Notes: generated from the letters alone by a model not told the origin. Shown: positions 8,947-16,677, counted from the first letter of the stretch. The stretch is DNA of 64,000 nt from Actinoplanes ianthinogenes (GCF_018324205.1 NZ_AP023356.1:9306501-9370500); one strand, 5' to 3'. A program made the numbers and translations.

Positions 8947-10185
8947 CTACGACAGGCGGAAACTCTGGGCCGCTGTGCCGTTGCAGGTGTACTGGACGAG
9001 CTGCACGCCGTCCGCCGTGCTCGCGGCCGGCACGTCCAGGCACTTGCCGCTGTTGCGGTTGACCAGGTGGTGGTAACCGCCGGCCTCGGCGACCGGCTGC
9101 CACTGCTGGTTCGCGCCACCGCCGTACGCCCAGGTCTGGATCTTGGCGTTGTCCGCGGCCGACACGCCGGTCACGTCGAGCACCTGGGCGCTGTTGCCGC
9201 GGGTGGCGATCCGCACGTAACCGTCGCCGGCCGGGACCAGCTGGAACTGCTGCGCGGTCGAGCCGTTGCAGGCGTACTGCTGGATCACGGTGCCGTTGAC
9301 GGTGCCGGCGGCCTTGGCGTCCACGCACTTGCCACTGTTCTTGGCGACGATGGGGTGCCAGGCGGCCGGGGTGCTCGTCGAGCCGCCCAGCCACAGCAGG
9401 CCCTGGATCAGCCACTGGTTCTGCTGCGCGCTCGCGAAGGTCGACGACGTCCGCGTGTTGGTGTCGTAGTTCATGCCGTTGTGACCGAAGTTGGCGTACA
9501 GCATCTTGTAGTTCTTGTTGGTCCACATCAGCGGGTAGAAGCCGCTGCGCCACTGCTGGTTGGGGTCGCTGCCGACCGGGAAGCTGGACTGGTCGATCGA
9601 GGCGAGGATGTCGATGTCCGGGTTCTGCCGCAGGTCGTTGCTCCACGAGTACCACTCGCTGACCGACGACGCGATGGTCGCGGGCAGCCCGGCCGTGGAC
9701 GGGTGGTTACGGTCCTCGATCTTCAGGGTCTCGGCGGTCGGTCCCCAGGTGTTGGAAGCGAAGTTCCCGGAGCCGAGGAACGTGTTGTAGTACCAGCTCC
9801 ACGAGCCGGCGTCGGTGGTGAACGCGCTGACGTGGAAGCCCAGGAACCCGCCGCCGTTCTGCACGTACTGCTGGAATGCGGCCCGGCGCTCGGCTGGCGG
9901 CCCGTCGTCCAGGAACACGATCACCTGGTATCCGGCCAGGCCGGTGGCGCTCAGCCGGCTCCAGTCGGTGGTGGCCTCCCAGCTGAAGCCGTACTGAGCG
10001 CCGGCCTGCGGGAACCACTCCCGGGCCTCCTTGTCGAAGTCGATGTGCGCCGCGTCCCAGGTGCCGTTGTAGAAGGCCAGCACCTTGAAGGCGGGGGCGG
10101 CCTGCGCCTCGGCGGGGTGCACGGCGAAGCCGGTGACGACCGTCAGGAGTAGGACGAGGGCGCGTTTGAGCAGCGTGTGGGCCAC
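8947..10185 (-). CDS. Secreted ThuA-like domain protein with CBM13 lectin
   Basis: ThuA-like (class I glutamine amidotransferase fold) proteins are linked to sugar metabolism, and the secreted versions occur beside glycoside hydrolases. Signal peptide about 1-29 (AEAQAA). ThuA-like domain about 33-275, including FLDDGPPAERRAAFQQYV and GGGFLGFHV. CBM13 trefoil about 280-412 with NSGKC(V/L)D and QQ(F/W) repeats. GTG 10185 is preceded by GGAGGT at proper spacing. Biochemical function is unknown; the lectin module implies binding to an insoluble glycan. Confidence 0.85.
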   Translation of the reverse strand: MAHTLLKRALVLLLTVVTGFAVHPAEAQAAPAFKVLAFYNGTWDAAHIDFDKEAREWFPQAGAQYGFSWEATTDWSRLSATGLAGYQVIVFLDDGPPAERRAAFQQYVQNGGGFLGFHVSAFTTDAGSWSWYYNTFLGSGNFASNTWGPTAETLKIEDRNHPSTAGLPATIASSVSEWYSWSNDLRQNPDIDILASIDQSSFPVGSDPNQQWRSGFYPLMWTNKNYKMLYANFGHNGMNYDTNTRTSSTFASAQQNQWLIQGLLWLGGSTSTPAAWHPIVAKNSGKCVDAKAAGTVNGTVIQQYACNGSTAQQFQLVPAGDGYVRIATRGNSAQVLDVTGVSAADNAKIQTWAYGGGANQQWQPVAEAGGYHHLVNRNSGKCLDVPAASTADGVQLVQYTCNGTAAQSFRLS

Positions 10186-10290
10186 GGTGATACCTCCGGG
10201 AGACCTTGGGGTACATCTTTAGGTATCGATGGCTGCGGCCACAAGGTTAAGAGCCCTAATAGTTAAAGTGGTTGCCGGAAGGGGAGCGGG

Positions 10291-11400
10291 GTGCGCGTTA
10301 CCGAAGTCCGGCCCTACCGGGTCGCGGTGCCCGAGCCGGAGCTGGACGAGCTGCGGGACCGGCTGCGGCGGACACGCTGGCCGGAGCCGGAGACCGGTGC
10401 CGGGTGGGCGCAGGGGATTCCGCTGTCGGTGGTGCGGGAGCTGTGCGAGCACTGGGCGGGGGAGTACGACTGGCGGGCGGCCGAGGCGCGGCTCAATGCG
10501 TACCGTCAATTCTTGATCTTTGTTGATGATCTTCCGATTCATGTGGTGCACGCGCGGTCGGGGCGGCCCGGCGCGCTGCCGCTGATCCTCACGCACGGGT
10601 GGCCGGGGTCGGTGCTGGAGCTGATCGGGCTGGTCGAGCCGCTCACCGAGCGTGGGTTCGACGTGGTGATCCCGTCGCTCCCCGGATATGGCTTCAGCGG
10701 CAAACCCGCAGGCCCGGGGTGGGGGATCGAGGCGATTGCGGCCGCTTGGGCACAGATCATGGGCACGCTCGGCTATGTACGGTACGGCGCGGCGGGCAGT
10801 GACTGGGGGACCAGTGTGTCGAGCCTGCTCGCGACGGCCGACAGCGAGCACGTGTGCGGGATCCATCTGGTCCCGCCGCTGGCCGGGCCGGCTCCGGGGG
10901 AGGAGCTCACCGCGGCGGAGCGGGACGCGGTGGCGCAACTGAGGCAGCGTGCGCGGGACAACTCGGCGTACTCCGAGGTGCACCGGACCGTTCCGCAGAC
11001 GGTGGGCTACGGGTTGACGGATTCGCCGGCCGGATTGTGCGCGTGGATGGCGGAGAAACTGTTGACGTGGGGTGAGCTGACCCGGGATCAGGTGCTCGAT
11101 CAGGTGACGCTGTATTGGCTGACCGGGACGGGGGCATCGTCGGCGCGGCTGTATGCGGAGAGCATTGATCAGGTATCCGGATGGATCACCGGCGCGGATG
11201 CCCGGCAGGTATCGGTGCCGGTCGGGGCGTCGATCTTTCCGGCGGAGGTGCCGCGGCCGTCGCGGCGGTGGGCGCGGCGGCGGTATCCGGACATCCGGTA
11301 TTGGAAGGAGCATGATCGGGGCGGGCATTTTCCGGCCCTGGAGGTGCCGGAGCTGCTGGTCGAGGACCTGGTGGCGTTCTTCCGGCCGCTAGAGGATTGA
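10291..11400 (+). CDS. Epoxide hydrolase (EHN-type alpha/beta hydrolase)
   Basis: Hydrolyses epoxides to diols or acts on a related electrophile. The N-terminal EHN segment (about 8-110) is followed by the alpha/beta core. HGWPGS at about 102-107 forms the oxyanion region, Asp171 in GSDWGT is the nucleophile and the His of HDRGGHF near residue 345 the base. GTG 10291 is preceded by GGAAGGGGAG. Its last 12 bases overlap the convergent SARP-like gene. Several C-terminal codons (CGG, GGG, GCG) show looser use than neighbouring genes. Confidence 0.9.
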   Translation: MRVTEVRPYRVAVPEPELDELRDRLRRTRWPEPETGAGWAQGIPLSVVRELCEHWAGEYDWRAAEARLNAYRQFLIFVDDLPIHVVHARSGRPGALPLILTHGWPGSVLELIGLVEPLTERGFDVVIPSLPGYGFSGKPAGPGWGIEAIAAAWAQIMGTLGYVRYGAAGSDWGTSVSSLLATADSEHVCGIHLVPPLAGPAPGEELTAAERDAVAQLRQRARDNSAYSEVHRTVPQTVGYGLTDSPAGLCAWMAEKLLTWGELTRDQVLDQVTLYWLTGTGASSARLYAESIDQVSGWITGADARQVSVPVGASIFPAEVPRPSRRWARRRYPDIRYWKEHDRGGHFPALEVPELLVEDLVAFFRPLED

Positions 11401-12240
11401 CATCGGGTCGGGCGGGAAGAGGTCGTGACCGTCCCACGGGTCGATCGCCTCGGGGTATTCGGGGGTCGCGATTTTCTCGGTCCGGGCGGGGTCGAGCCGG
11501 GTCGGATCGGTGGGCGCCGGCTCGGGCCGGACAGGTTCGGCACGCGCCGGCGCGGCGGCACGGGTCGGCTCTTGCGCCGGGGCGGTGCGGGTTGGCTCCT
11601 GCGGTGGGGCGACCCAGGTCGGCTCTTGCGGTGGAGCGGTGCGGGTCGGCTCTTGGCGCGGTGCGATGCGGGTTGGCTCTTGCGGCGGCGTGACGTGCGT
11701 CGGCCGGGTGGCGGACTGGGCGGTCAGTAGCGTCGCGGCCTCGGCCCGCTCGCGGTGGAGCCGGGCGCGGGCCGCCTCGAAGATCGCCCCGGTCATCCCG
11801 GTCAGCGGTTCCTGCTGCCAGAGGCTGAGCGCGCGGTGCACCACCACCGTGGCGGTGTCGAGGTTGCCGGTGCGGTGCTCGCTGCGCGCCTGAGCCAGGC
11901 TCGCGCGGAACTGCCCGGCGTCGACCGCGCCGGCGCCGACCCGCAGCACATATCCCCCATCGGTGAGCGCCAGCAGCGAGGTCCGCTCCGGGTCCAGGCT
12001 CCGGCGCAGCGCCCCGATGCAGCGCAGCACGACGTCGGCGCCGTTGTCCGGCGGGTCACCGTCCCAGAGCGCGGCGACGATGCGCTCCAGCGGCACCGGC
12101 TCGCCCGGGCTCAGCAGCAGGGCGGCCAGGACCGCACGCTGCGAGGGCGGGCCCAGATCGATCGGCTCCTCGCCCCGGAAGGCCCGGATCGGGCCGAGAA
12201 CCTCGAACCGCAGTGGGCCGGCGGACGAGCCGTCGGACAT
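11389..12240 (-). CDS. SARP/AfsR-type winged-helix regulator with repeat tail
   Basis: Transcription activator-like protein. Residues about 8-100 form an OmpR-like winged helix (RFEVLGPIRAF, SQRAVLAALLL, VLRCIGALRR) and about 101-175 a shortened bacterial transcriptional activator domain (DAGQFRASLAQAR, ALSLW). The remaining 110 residues are Pro/Glu/Thr/Arg-rich with five 9-residue repeats instead of the NB-ARC or TPR part seen in larger AfsR proteins. No metabolite cluster lies beside it. Its target is unknown. Confidence 0.8.
   Translation of the reverse strand: MSDGSSAGPLRFEVLGPIRAFRGEEPIDLGPPSQRAVLAALLLSPGEPVPLERIVAALWDGDPPDNGADVVLRCIGALRRSLDPERTSLLALTDGGYVLRVGAGAVDAGQFRASLAQARSEHRTGNLDTATVVVHRALSLWQQEPLTGMTGAIFEAARARLHRERAEAATLLTAQSATRPTHVTPPQEPTRIAPRQEPTRTAPPQEPTWVAPPQEPTRTAPAQEPTRAAAPARAEPVRPEPAPTDPTRLDPARTEKIATPEYPEAIDPWDGHDLFPPDPMSIL
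11557..11691 (-). repeat. Five 27-bp tandem repeats encoding APPQEPTRT-like units
   Basis: Residues 184-228 of the SARP-like regulator consist of five in-frame 9-residue units with core QEPTR (QEPTW in the third). The period is exactly 27 bp, so copy number could vary by slippage without shifting the frame. Confidence 0.85.
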
Positions 12241-12344
12241 GGTCAGATCCCATCACACGGTTCGGTGGTCACGGAGCAGCATAACGGGCGTGTTAGCTTT
12301 TACACGCATGTAGATGTTTGGGTTGCGGGAGGCGGCGCAGCGCC

Positions 12345-12854
12345 ATGACGGCAACGCTCGGGGACATGCTGCTCGTCTTTCTGGCCGACCGGCCCGCGAC
12401 GCCGCACGAGCTGCAACAACGACATGCCGGCACGTTCGGCCCGCAGCGGGCCGTCGGGATCAACCGGGTCGTGGCGGCACTCAGCCGCCAGGAGAAGCTC
12501 GGCCACGTCCGCTTGCTGAACGGCGCCACCCGCCGCGCCCCACGGGTCTGCACCCTGACCGATTCCGGCCGCGAGCGGCAGCACGCCTGGATCCTCGACG
12601 TGCCGGGCCGGCTGACCCCGGCCGAGGTCCTCGACCGCGTCCTGTTGACCATGGCGGCGACCGACCGGGCGACCTTCGAGGAGGTCATCGCCCGGTGCCT
12701 GGCCGTGCTGGAGCCGCAACGACGCCGCCGCACCACCCGGGCGATGGTGTCGGCCCCGCACGCCCTGGCGGAGTACGAGGACGCCGTCACCAGCACCCTC
12801 TGCACCTGGCTGCGCGACCTGTCCGGCCGCACCCGCGACCGCGACGCCGCCTGA
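12345..12854 (+). CDS. PadR-like winged-helix transcriptional regulator
   Basis: Small DNA-binding regulator. Residues about 1-75 carry a winged helix (LVFLADRPATPHELQQRH, GINRVVAALSRQEKLGHVR), followed by an alpha-helical dimerisation tail as in PadR/Vir-type proteins. I prefer ATG 12345, with GGGAGG about 13 bases upstream, over the longer frame from 12318. An inverted repeat GCGTGT/ACACGC at 12288-12307 in front may be its own operator. The target gene is not evident. Confidence 0.7.
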   Translation: MTATLGDMLLVFLADRPATPHELQQRHAGTFGPQRAVGINRVVAALSRQEKLGHVRLLNGATRRAPRVCTLTDSGRERQHAWILDVPGRLTPAEVLDRVLLTMAATDRATFEEVIARCLAVLEPQRRRRTTRAMVSAPHALAEYEDAVTSTLCTWLRDLSGRTRDRDAA

Positions 12855-12968
12855 CCATCGACCTCGCGGTGCGGCGAAAAGGCCATTCGGCCGAGTGATC
12901 TGACCGCCTCCATGAACCCGTCCGAGAACGGGGCGGGTGATGCTCGGCCGGGTGATTGTCGAAATGGT

Positions 12969-13013
12969 CCGGTGAATGTTTGCTGGCGTACAGAAACATT
13001 TCGCGCTCACCGG
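12969..13013 (+). promoter_or_regulatory. Nested inverted repeats in the leader of the small secreted protein gene
   Basis: Outer arms CCGGTGA and TCACCGG and inner arms AATGTTT and AAACATT can form one long interrupted hairpin. The outer right arm touches the GGGAG ribosome binding site of the gene starting at 13022, so it could modulate translation. It may instead be a protein binding site. Confidence 0.4.
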
Positions 13014-13021
13014 GAGAAACA

Positions 13022-13486
13022 ATGATCACAAAGCGCAGGCTTGCCCTGTCCGCCGCCGCCGCGATGCTTGCCGTTCCGGCCGTGTCGGTGATCGGGGCGC
13101 AGCCCGCCGCGGCAGCGTGCAACTTCATTTCGGATCCGCTGCAACACAGCTCGGTCACCGACGTGTCGAGGTCCGGGGGAACGGTGTCGGGCAGCGGCAC
13201 GATCCGGGTCTGGGCCAGAATGAACTGCGGGGCGACGGTGCAATTCAAACTGCAACGGAAAGTGTGCGGATTCTGGGGTTGTAATTGGCAGAACGTGCGC
13301 AGCACGGGAGCGAAAGCCATCCCGGACACGCGTGGCGATCACACCTATCCGCTGAGCGGAGCCTGCCACTCCGGCACCCATTCCTACCGGATGAACTACC
13401 GGGTGGTGTGGGCGAAATTCGTCGGTGACGCGATCGAGTCGTCGGTCGACGAGGGAAGCAGCCGGACGGTCAAGTTCAGCTGCTGA
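13022..13486 (+). CDS. Small secreted cysteine-rich protein, function unknown
   Basis: 154 aa. A Lys-Arg-rich signal peptide (about 1-32, ending AAA) is followed by a roughly 120-residue mature domain with six cysteines, enough for three disulfides, and many beta-prone stretches. No enzyme motif is recognised. ATG 13022 is chosen because GGGAG lies six bases before it and the signal peptide starts there. It is monocistronic, behind a structured leader. Confidence 0.75.
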   Translation: MITKRRLALSAAAAMLAVPAVSVIGAQPAAAACNFISDPLQHSSVTDVSRSGGTVSGSGTIRVWARMNCGATVQFKLQRKVCGFWGCNWQNVRSTGAKAIPDTRGDHTYPLSGACHSGTHSYRMNYRVVWAKFVGDAIESSVDEGSSRTVKFSC

Positions 13487-13497
13487 GGTGGCGCCGC

Positions 13498-13890
13498 TCA
13501 GTCGAGGCAGAACTCGTTGCCCTCGACGTCCTGCATGGTGATGCAGGATTCGTCCTCGTCGTTGGCGTACTGCGTGTACAGGTGCACCGCGCCGAGCGCG
13601 ACCAGCCGGTCGCGCTCGGCCTCCAGCACGGCGAGCCGCTCGGCGCCGACGAGTCCGGTGCCGGCCCGCACGTCGAGGTGCACCCGGTTCTTGACGACCT
13701 TGCCCTCCGGGACGCGCTGGAAGAACAGCCGGGGGCCCTCGCCGGTGGGGTCGGTGGCGCTGAACCAGGCGGGGGACTCGGTGCCGTCGGAGTCGGGTGC
13801 GACATATCCGAGCACCTCGCACCAGAACCGGGCGACCCGCTCCGGCTCCGCGCAGTCGAAGGTCACCTGAAACTTCTTGATCGACGCCAT
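13498..13890 (-). CDS. VOC/glyoxalase-fold family protein
   Basis: 130-aa single-domain protein of the vicinal oxygen chelate fold: FQVTFDCAEPERVARFWCEVLGY at the N-terminus, HLDVRAGT in the middle and MQDVEGNEFCLD at the end are hallmarks of the Glyoxalase_6-type branch. It probably works as a dimer and may be an antibiotic-binding or lyase-type enzyme; the substrate is unknown. It is the last gene before the MFS exporter on the same strand (19 bp apart), so the two may be co-transcribed. Confidence 0.85.
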   Translation of the reverse strand: MASIKKFQVTFDCAEPERVARFWCEVLGYVAPDSDGTESPAWFSATDPTGEGPRLFFQRVPEGKVVKNRVHLDVRAGTGLVGAERLAVLEAERDRLVALGAVHLYTQYANDEDESCITMQDVEGNEFCLD

Positions 13891-13909
13891 GCCCCCACCC
13901 TAAATCGTG

Positions 13910-15115
13910 TCAATCCGTTGAGCTCGCCCGGCGTACGGTCGGGCTCAGCGTCGCCGCCAGCGCGAGGATCGTGAGCCATCCGGCCAGCGCGTAGGTAAGC
14001 GCCGGCGCCCCGATCAACGCGATGAGGGCACCACTGGCCAGGGTTCCGACCGCGGCCGCCCCGGTGGTGAGGGTGTCGATCGCGCCGGTGACCCGGCCGC
14101 GCAGCGCGTCCGGCGTGACGCTGATCCGGTAGGAGTCCAGGGCGACCGTGTAGATCGGCGTGACCACCGACTCGGCGAACGCCACGACCAGGAGTAGCCA
14201 CCAGGCCGGCGCCACCGCGTAGAACGGGAACGCCAGAGCCTCGGCCCACAGCATGGCGATCGAGAGCCGGCCGAGCGGGAACCGGCGGGCCAGCTTCGGG
14301 GCCAGCAGGCTGCCGAGCAGGGCGCCGGCCGCCGCGCCGGTGAAGACCAGCCCGACCTGGCCGGCGTTCGCGTGCAGGTGCTGGGCCAACATGATGATCA
14401 GCAGGTAGCCGGCGCCGTACCGGAAACTGTCGCCCGCATCGAGCAGGGCCAGGGTCCGGATCACCGGCCGATGCCACAGCCAGGACAGGCCCTGGCCGAT
14501 GTCGGCCAGCAGCGTGCGCGGCGAAGCCGCGGACCGTTCCTGGTGGAAGTCCGCACGGATGGCCCGCAGGGCTGCCGCCGAGGCGAGAAACGAGACCGCG
14601 TTGACGGCGAACGGGATCGTCCGGCCCAGGGCGTAGACGATGCCGGCCACCGAGGCGCCGATGACCCGCAGCGTGGTGGACATGGCCCCGAGCGCGCCGA
14701 GCGCACCCGGCAACTCGTCGCTGGTGACCAGGTTCGGCAGGGCTGAGCTGTTCGCCGCGCCGAACAGGGTGCTGAGCACGCCGGTGGCGATCGCGACGAC
14801 GAACAGTTGCGGCATGCCGAGCAGGCCGGCCCAGGCGGCGATCGGGATCGACGCGGTCAGCAGCCCGCGGCCGATCTCGCACCAGATCATCGTGGTCTTG
14901 CGGTCCCAGCGGTCGGCGAGCGCGCCGGCCACCAGCCCGAACAGCAGGTAGACGATGGTCTGCACGCCGAGCACGAGGCCGGTCTGCGTCGACGACCCGG
15001 TCAGGGCGACGACGAGCAGGGGGAGGGCGAGGAACTGGAGGTGGTCGCCGAGCTGGGAGATCAGCCGGCCGCCGAGGAGCAGACGGAAATCGGGGGAGGT
15101 CTGGAGAAGTGCCAC
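13910..15115 (-). CDS. MFS exporter, Mef/EntS-like (MFS_3)
   Basis: 401-aa, roughly 12-helix major facilitator with the FRLLLGGRLISQLGDHLQFLALPLLV opening and the ALADRWDRKT loop motif typical of macrolide (Mef) or siderophore (EntS) exporters. It is expected in the cytoplasmic membrane as a drug/proton antiporter. GTG 15115 is preceded by AGGA (15123-15126) at 7-nt spacing. That site lies inside the 3' arm of a 14-bp stem, so translation is probably gated by the leader (see leader entries). The VOC gene follows directly downstream. Substrate unknown; a ribosome-targeting antibiotic is suggested only by the leader design. Confidence 0.88.
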   Translation of the reverse strand: MALLQTSPDFRLLLGGRLISQLGDHLQFLALPLLVVALTGSSTQTGLVLGVQTIVYLLFGLVAGALADRWDRKTTMIWCEIGRGLLTASIPIAAWAGLLGMPQLFVVAIATGVLSTLFGAANSSALPNLVTSDELPGALGALGAMSTTLRVIGASVAGIVYALGRTIPFAVNAVSFLASAAALRAIRADFHQERSAASPRTLLADIGQGLSWLWHRPVIRTLALLDAGDSFRYGAGYLLIIMLAQHLHANAGQVGLVFTGAAAGALLGSLLAPKLARRFPLGRLSIAMLWAEALAFPFYAVAPAWWLLLVVAFAESVVTPIYTVALDSYRISVTPDALRGRVTGAIDTLTTGAAAVGTLASGALIALIGAPALTYALAGWLTILALAATLSPTVRRASSTD

Positions 15116-15119
15116 GGAG

Positions 15120-15201
15120 AAGTCCTGTCACACGTGTCGACACGGTCCGAGAGACGCTGGGCAGACTCCACCCGCGCGTCCAGGTGTGACAGTCAGGACT
15201 T
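15120..15201 (-). promoter_or_regulatory. Attenuator hairpin sequestering the MFS ribosome binding site
   Basis: On the minus strand the 5' arm (15201 to 15184) pairs with the 3' arm (15133 to 15120): AAGTCC with GGACTT and TGTCACAC with GTGTGACA, 14 bp with a 4-nt TGAC bulge. The 3' arm contains the AGGA Shine-Dalgarno of the MFS gene. A ribosome stalled on the short upstream frame would cover the 5' arm and free the site. The pairing is visible; the function is inferred by analogy with ribosome-mediated attenuators of resistance genes. Confidence 0.6.
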
Positions 15202-15213
15202 GCACGGTGACAT
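15193..15213 (-). CDS. Candidate six-residue leader peptide MSPCKS of the MFS gene
   Basis: ATG at 15213 opens a six-codon frame (Met-Ser-Pro-Cys-Lys-Ser) whose last codons and stop lie in the 5' arm of the attenuator. No Shine-Dalgarno precedes it, but TAGATT ends six bases before the ATG, the geometry of a leaderless transcript starting at the A of ATG. Too short to judge by codon use; the case rests on position. Confidence 0.4.
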   Translation of the reverse strand: MSPCKS

Positions 15214-15219
15214 GGCAGG

Positions 15220-15225
15220 AATCTA
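15220..15225 (-). promoter_or_regulatory. Probable -10 box of MFS leader transcript
   Basis: TAGATT on the minus strand (fits TANNNT), six bases before the leader ATG at 15213. No clear -35 hexamer is seen. Confidence 0.4.
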
Positions 15226-15228
15226 GCA

Positions 15229-15264
15229 GCGGACCGGCCCGGACGCAGCCCCGGACCGGTCCGC
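15229..15264 (-). terminator. Hairpin just after chitinase gene
   Basis: Perfect 9-bp arms GCGGACCGG and CCGGTCCGC with an 18-nt GC-rich loop begin six bases after the chitinase stop at 15271. It would separate chitinase transcription from the MFS leader promoter. There is no U-tract, as is common in actinobacteria. Confidence 0.55.
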
Positions 15265-15270
15265 TTTCGA

Positions 15271-15351
15271 TCAGCAGGCGCCCTTGTCGGCCCAGACGTC
15301 CCACTGTCCGCTGTGCGTGGCCGGGGACTCGCCCTGGGTCCACCACTTGGC
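15271..15351 (-). repeat. CBM5-encoding inverted repeat, left copy
   Basis: The last 27 codons of the left chitinase differ by only about eight bases from those of the right chitinase (17803-17883), with a 32-base identical stretch covering HSGQWDVWAD. The copies face each other 2.5 kb apart. Confidence 0.8.
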
Positions 15352-16527
15352 GCGGTAGAGGTGCCCGGCGTACGAGACGGTGGATCCGCCGGTGTAGACG
15401 CTCGTGGCGTTCCAGGCGGGTGCGGTGCACGGGGGGATGGTGTTGGACGGCGAGGTGCTGGGGCTGCCGCTCGGGCTGGTGCTCGGGCTGCCGCTCGGGG
15501 CTCCGCCGGACGTGAACGAGGCGAACGCCTTGCTGAACTGCCAGGTCGACTGGCTGACGCCGGAGCAGCTGTCGCTGCCGCCCACACCCGGGCAGCCGCC
15601 GTTGTCGCGCTGCAACGCCCAGAACGACAGCAGGCCCAGGCCCTTCTCCGTGGCCCACTGCGCCACCACCGGCGCGTCGGCCGTCGTGAACGTCTCGGCC
15701 GCGCCGTAGTCGTCGATGCCGATCATCTCGGTCACCCCGACCATGTTCCACAGCTGCGCGTCGGTCTTGCCCGGGTACAGCCGGCCGAGCTGGTCGTGCA
15801 GCCCGGTCGCGGCGGTCTTGGTGTCCGCCGCCATCTGGTGGGTCGCGCCGTCGTAGTAGTCGAAGGTCATGATGTTGACCAGGTCGACGCGGGCGTTGTT
15901 GCTGACCGCGTTGCGCAGCACGGCGAGCCCGGAGTCGGCCAGCCCACCGGTCGTGGTCGGCAGCGTGTAGCTGAACTGCACGGTGCGCCCCTGCGTGGCG
16001 GCCCAGTCCTCCACCTGCTTGATCGCCTTGTTGCGCCGGTCGATGCCCGCGCTGTTGGTCAGCGAGTTGTCCTCGATGTCCAGGTCGATGCGGGTCACGT
16101 CGTACGTGGTGATCACGTTCTGGAACACCGCGGCGATCGAGCTCACGCTGGTGCAGCTGTCCGCGATCTCGGTCCCGGTGTTGTCGGCCGTGTAGCCGCC
16201 GAACGACGGGATCACGTCCCCGCCGCCGGCCCGGATCGCGGCGATCTCGGTGCCGAAGACCGAGGTGGACACCGGGCTGCCGCTGTCCCCGTTCCAGTAC
16301 GCGGTGCACGAGCCTTTCGTGGCGGCCTGGAGGAACGCCATGGTCAGGTGCTTGGCCCCGGACTGTTGCGCCAGGGTGGCCGGGTTGTCACCGGTCCACG
16401 CCTCGAAATAGGGCGCGAAGACGTGCGCCGGCAGCGGCGTGGCGGCGTCGGCCGGGTGCACCATCGCCACCGTCACAGCGGCGACGGTGCACCCGAGCAC
16501 CGCGGCGGCCAGGCGTTTTCGCATCAT
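15271..16527 (-). CDS. Secreted GH18 chitinase with C-terminal CBM5
   Basis: Hydrolyses chitin extracellularly. Signal peptide about 1-28 (HPADAA). GH18 barrel about 33-340 with the catalytic core Asp148-x-Asp150-x-Glu152 (RIDLDIE); the first Asp of the classic DGxDxDxE is not conserved. A Ser/Pro/Gly linker spans about 341-366. The CBM5 chitin-binding domain (about 367-418) has the AKWWTQGESP motif. It is divergent from a second GH18-CBM5 gene across a 150-bp shared regulatory region. The last 80 bp are nearly identical to the end of that partner in inverted orientation. Confidence 0.93.
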   Translation of the reverse strand: MMRKRLAAAVLGCTVAAVTVAMVHPADAATPLPAHVFAPYFEAWTGDNPATLAQQSGAKHLTMAFLQAATKGSCTAYWNGDSGSPVSTSVFGTEIAAIRAGGGDVIPSFGGYTADNTGTEIADSCTSVSSIAAVFQNVITTYDVTRIDLDIEDNSLTNSAGIDRRNKAIKQVEDWAATQGRTVQFSYTLPTTTGGLADSGLAVLRNAVSNNARVDLVNIMTFDYYDGATHQMAADTKTAATGLHDQLGRLYPGKTDAQLWNMVGVTEMIGIDDYGAAETFTTADAPVVAQWATEKGLGLLSFWALQRDNGGCPGVGGSDSCSGVSQSTWQFSKAFASFTSGGAPSGSPSTSPSGSPSTSPSNTIPPCTAPAWNATSVYTGGSTVSYAGHLYRAKWWTQGESPATHSGQWDVWADKGAC

Positions 16528-16546
16528 CGGATCTGCCTCCGAACTC

Positions 16547-16563
16547 TTAGAAAGGTTTCCTAA
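16547..16563. promoter_or_regulatory. TTAGGAAA-type palindrome, left chitinase promoter
   Basis: TTAGAAAGGTTTCCTAA, a 17-bp imperfect palindrome, lies 20 bp upstream of the left chitinase start. It differs at two positions from the symmetrical form TTAGGAAAGTTTCCTAA, which I remember as recurrent before actinobacterial glycoside hydrolase genes. It is a probable operator. Confidence 0.55.
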
Positions 16564-16602
16564 CAGTCGGACGGTAGGGGTAAAAATTCGAATGTGTCAA
16601 TG

Positions 16603-16618
16603 CATGACATCCGTCATG
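16603..16618. promoter_or_regulatory. CATGAC-N4-GTCATG palindrome between the chitinase genes
   Basis: Perfect 6-bp arms around ATCC, centred between the two TTAGGAAA-type sites. Possible regulator site; no known dre (DasR) match was found. Confidence 0.35.
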
Positions 16619-16639
16619 GGTGTGAACGAGCTGAATCAA

Positions 16640-16656
16640 TTAGGAAACTTTGTTAA
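16640..16656. promoter_or_regulatory. TTAGGAAA-type palindrome, right chitinase promoter
   Basis: TTAGGAAACTTTGTTAA ends 21 bp upstream of the right chitinase start. It has three mismatches to the symmetrical 17-bp form and is the counterpart of the site at 16547-16563. Confidence 0.5.
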
Positions 16657-16677
16657 AGATTCAGACCGGGAGATGTC

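Noticed and set aside
13487..13497. CTGAG/CTCAG mini-repeat after the small secreted protein gene
   Set aside because: Arms of five bases only; not a convincing terminator.
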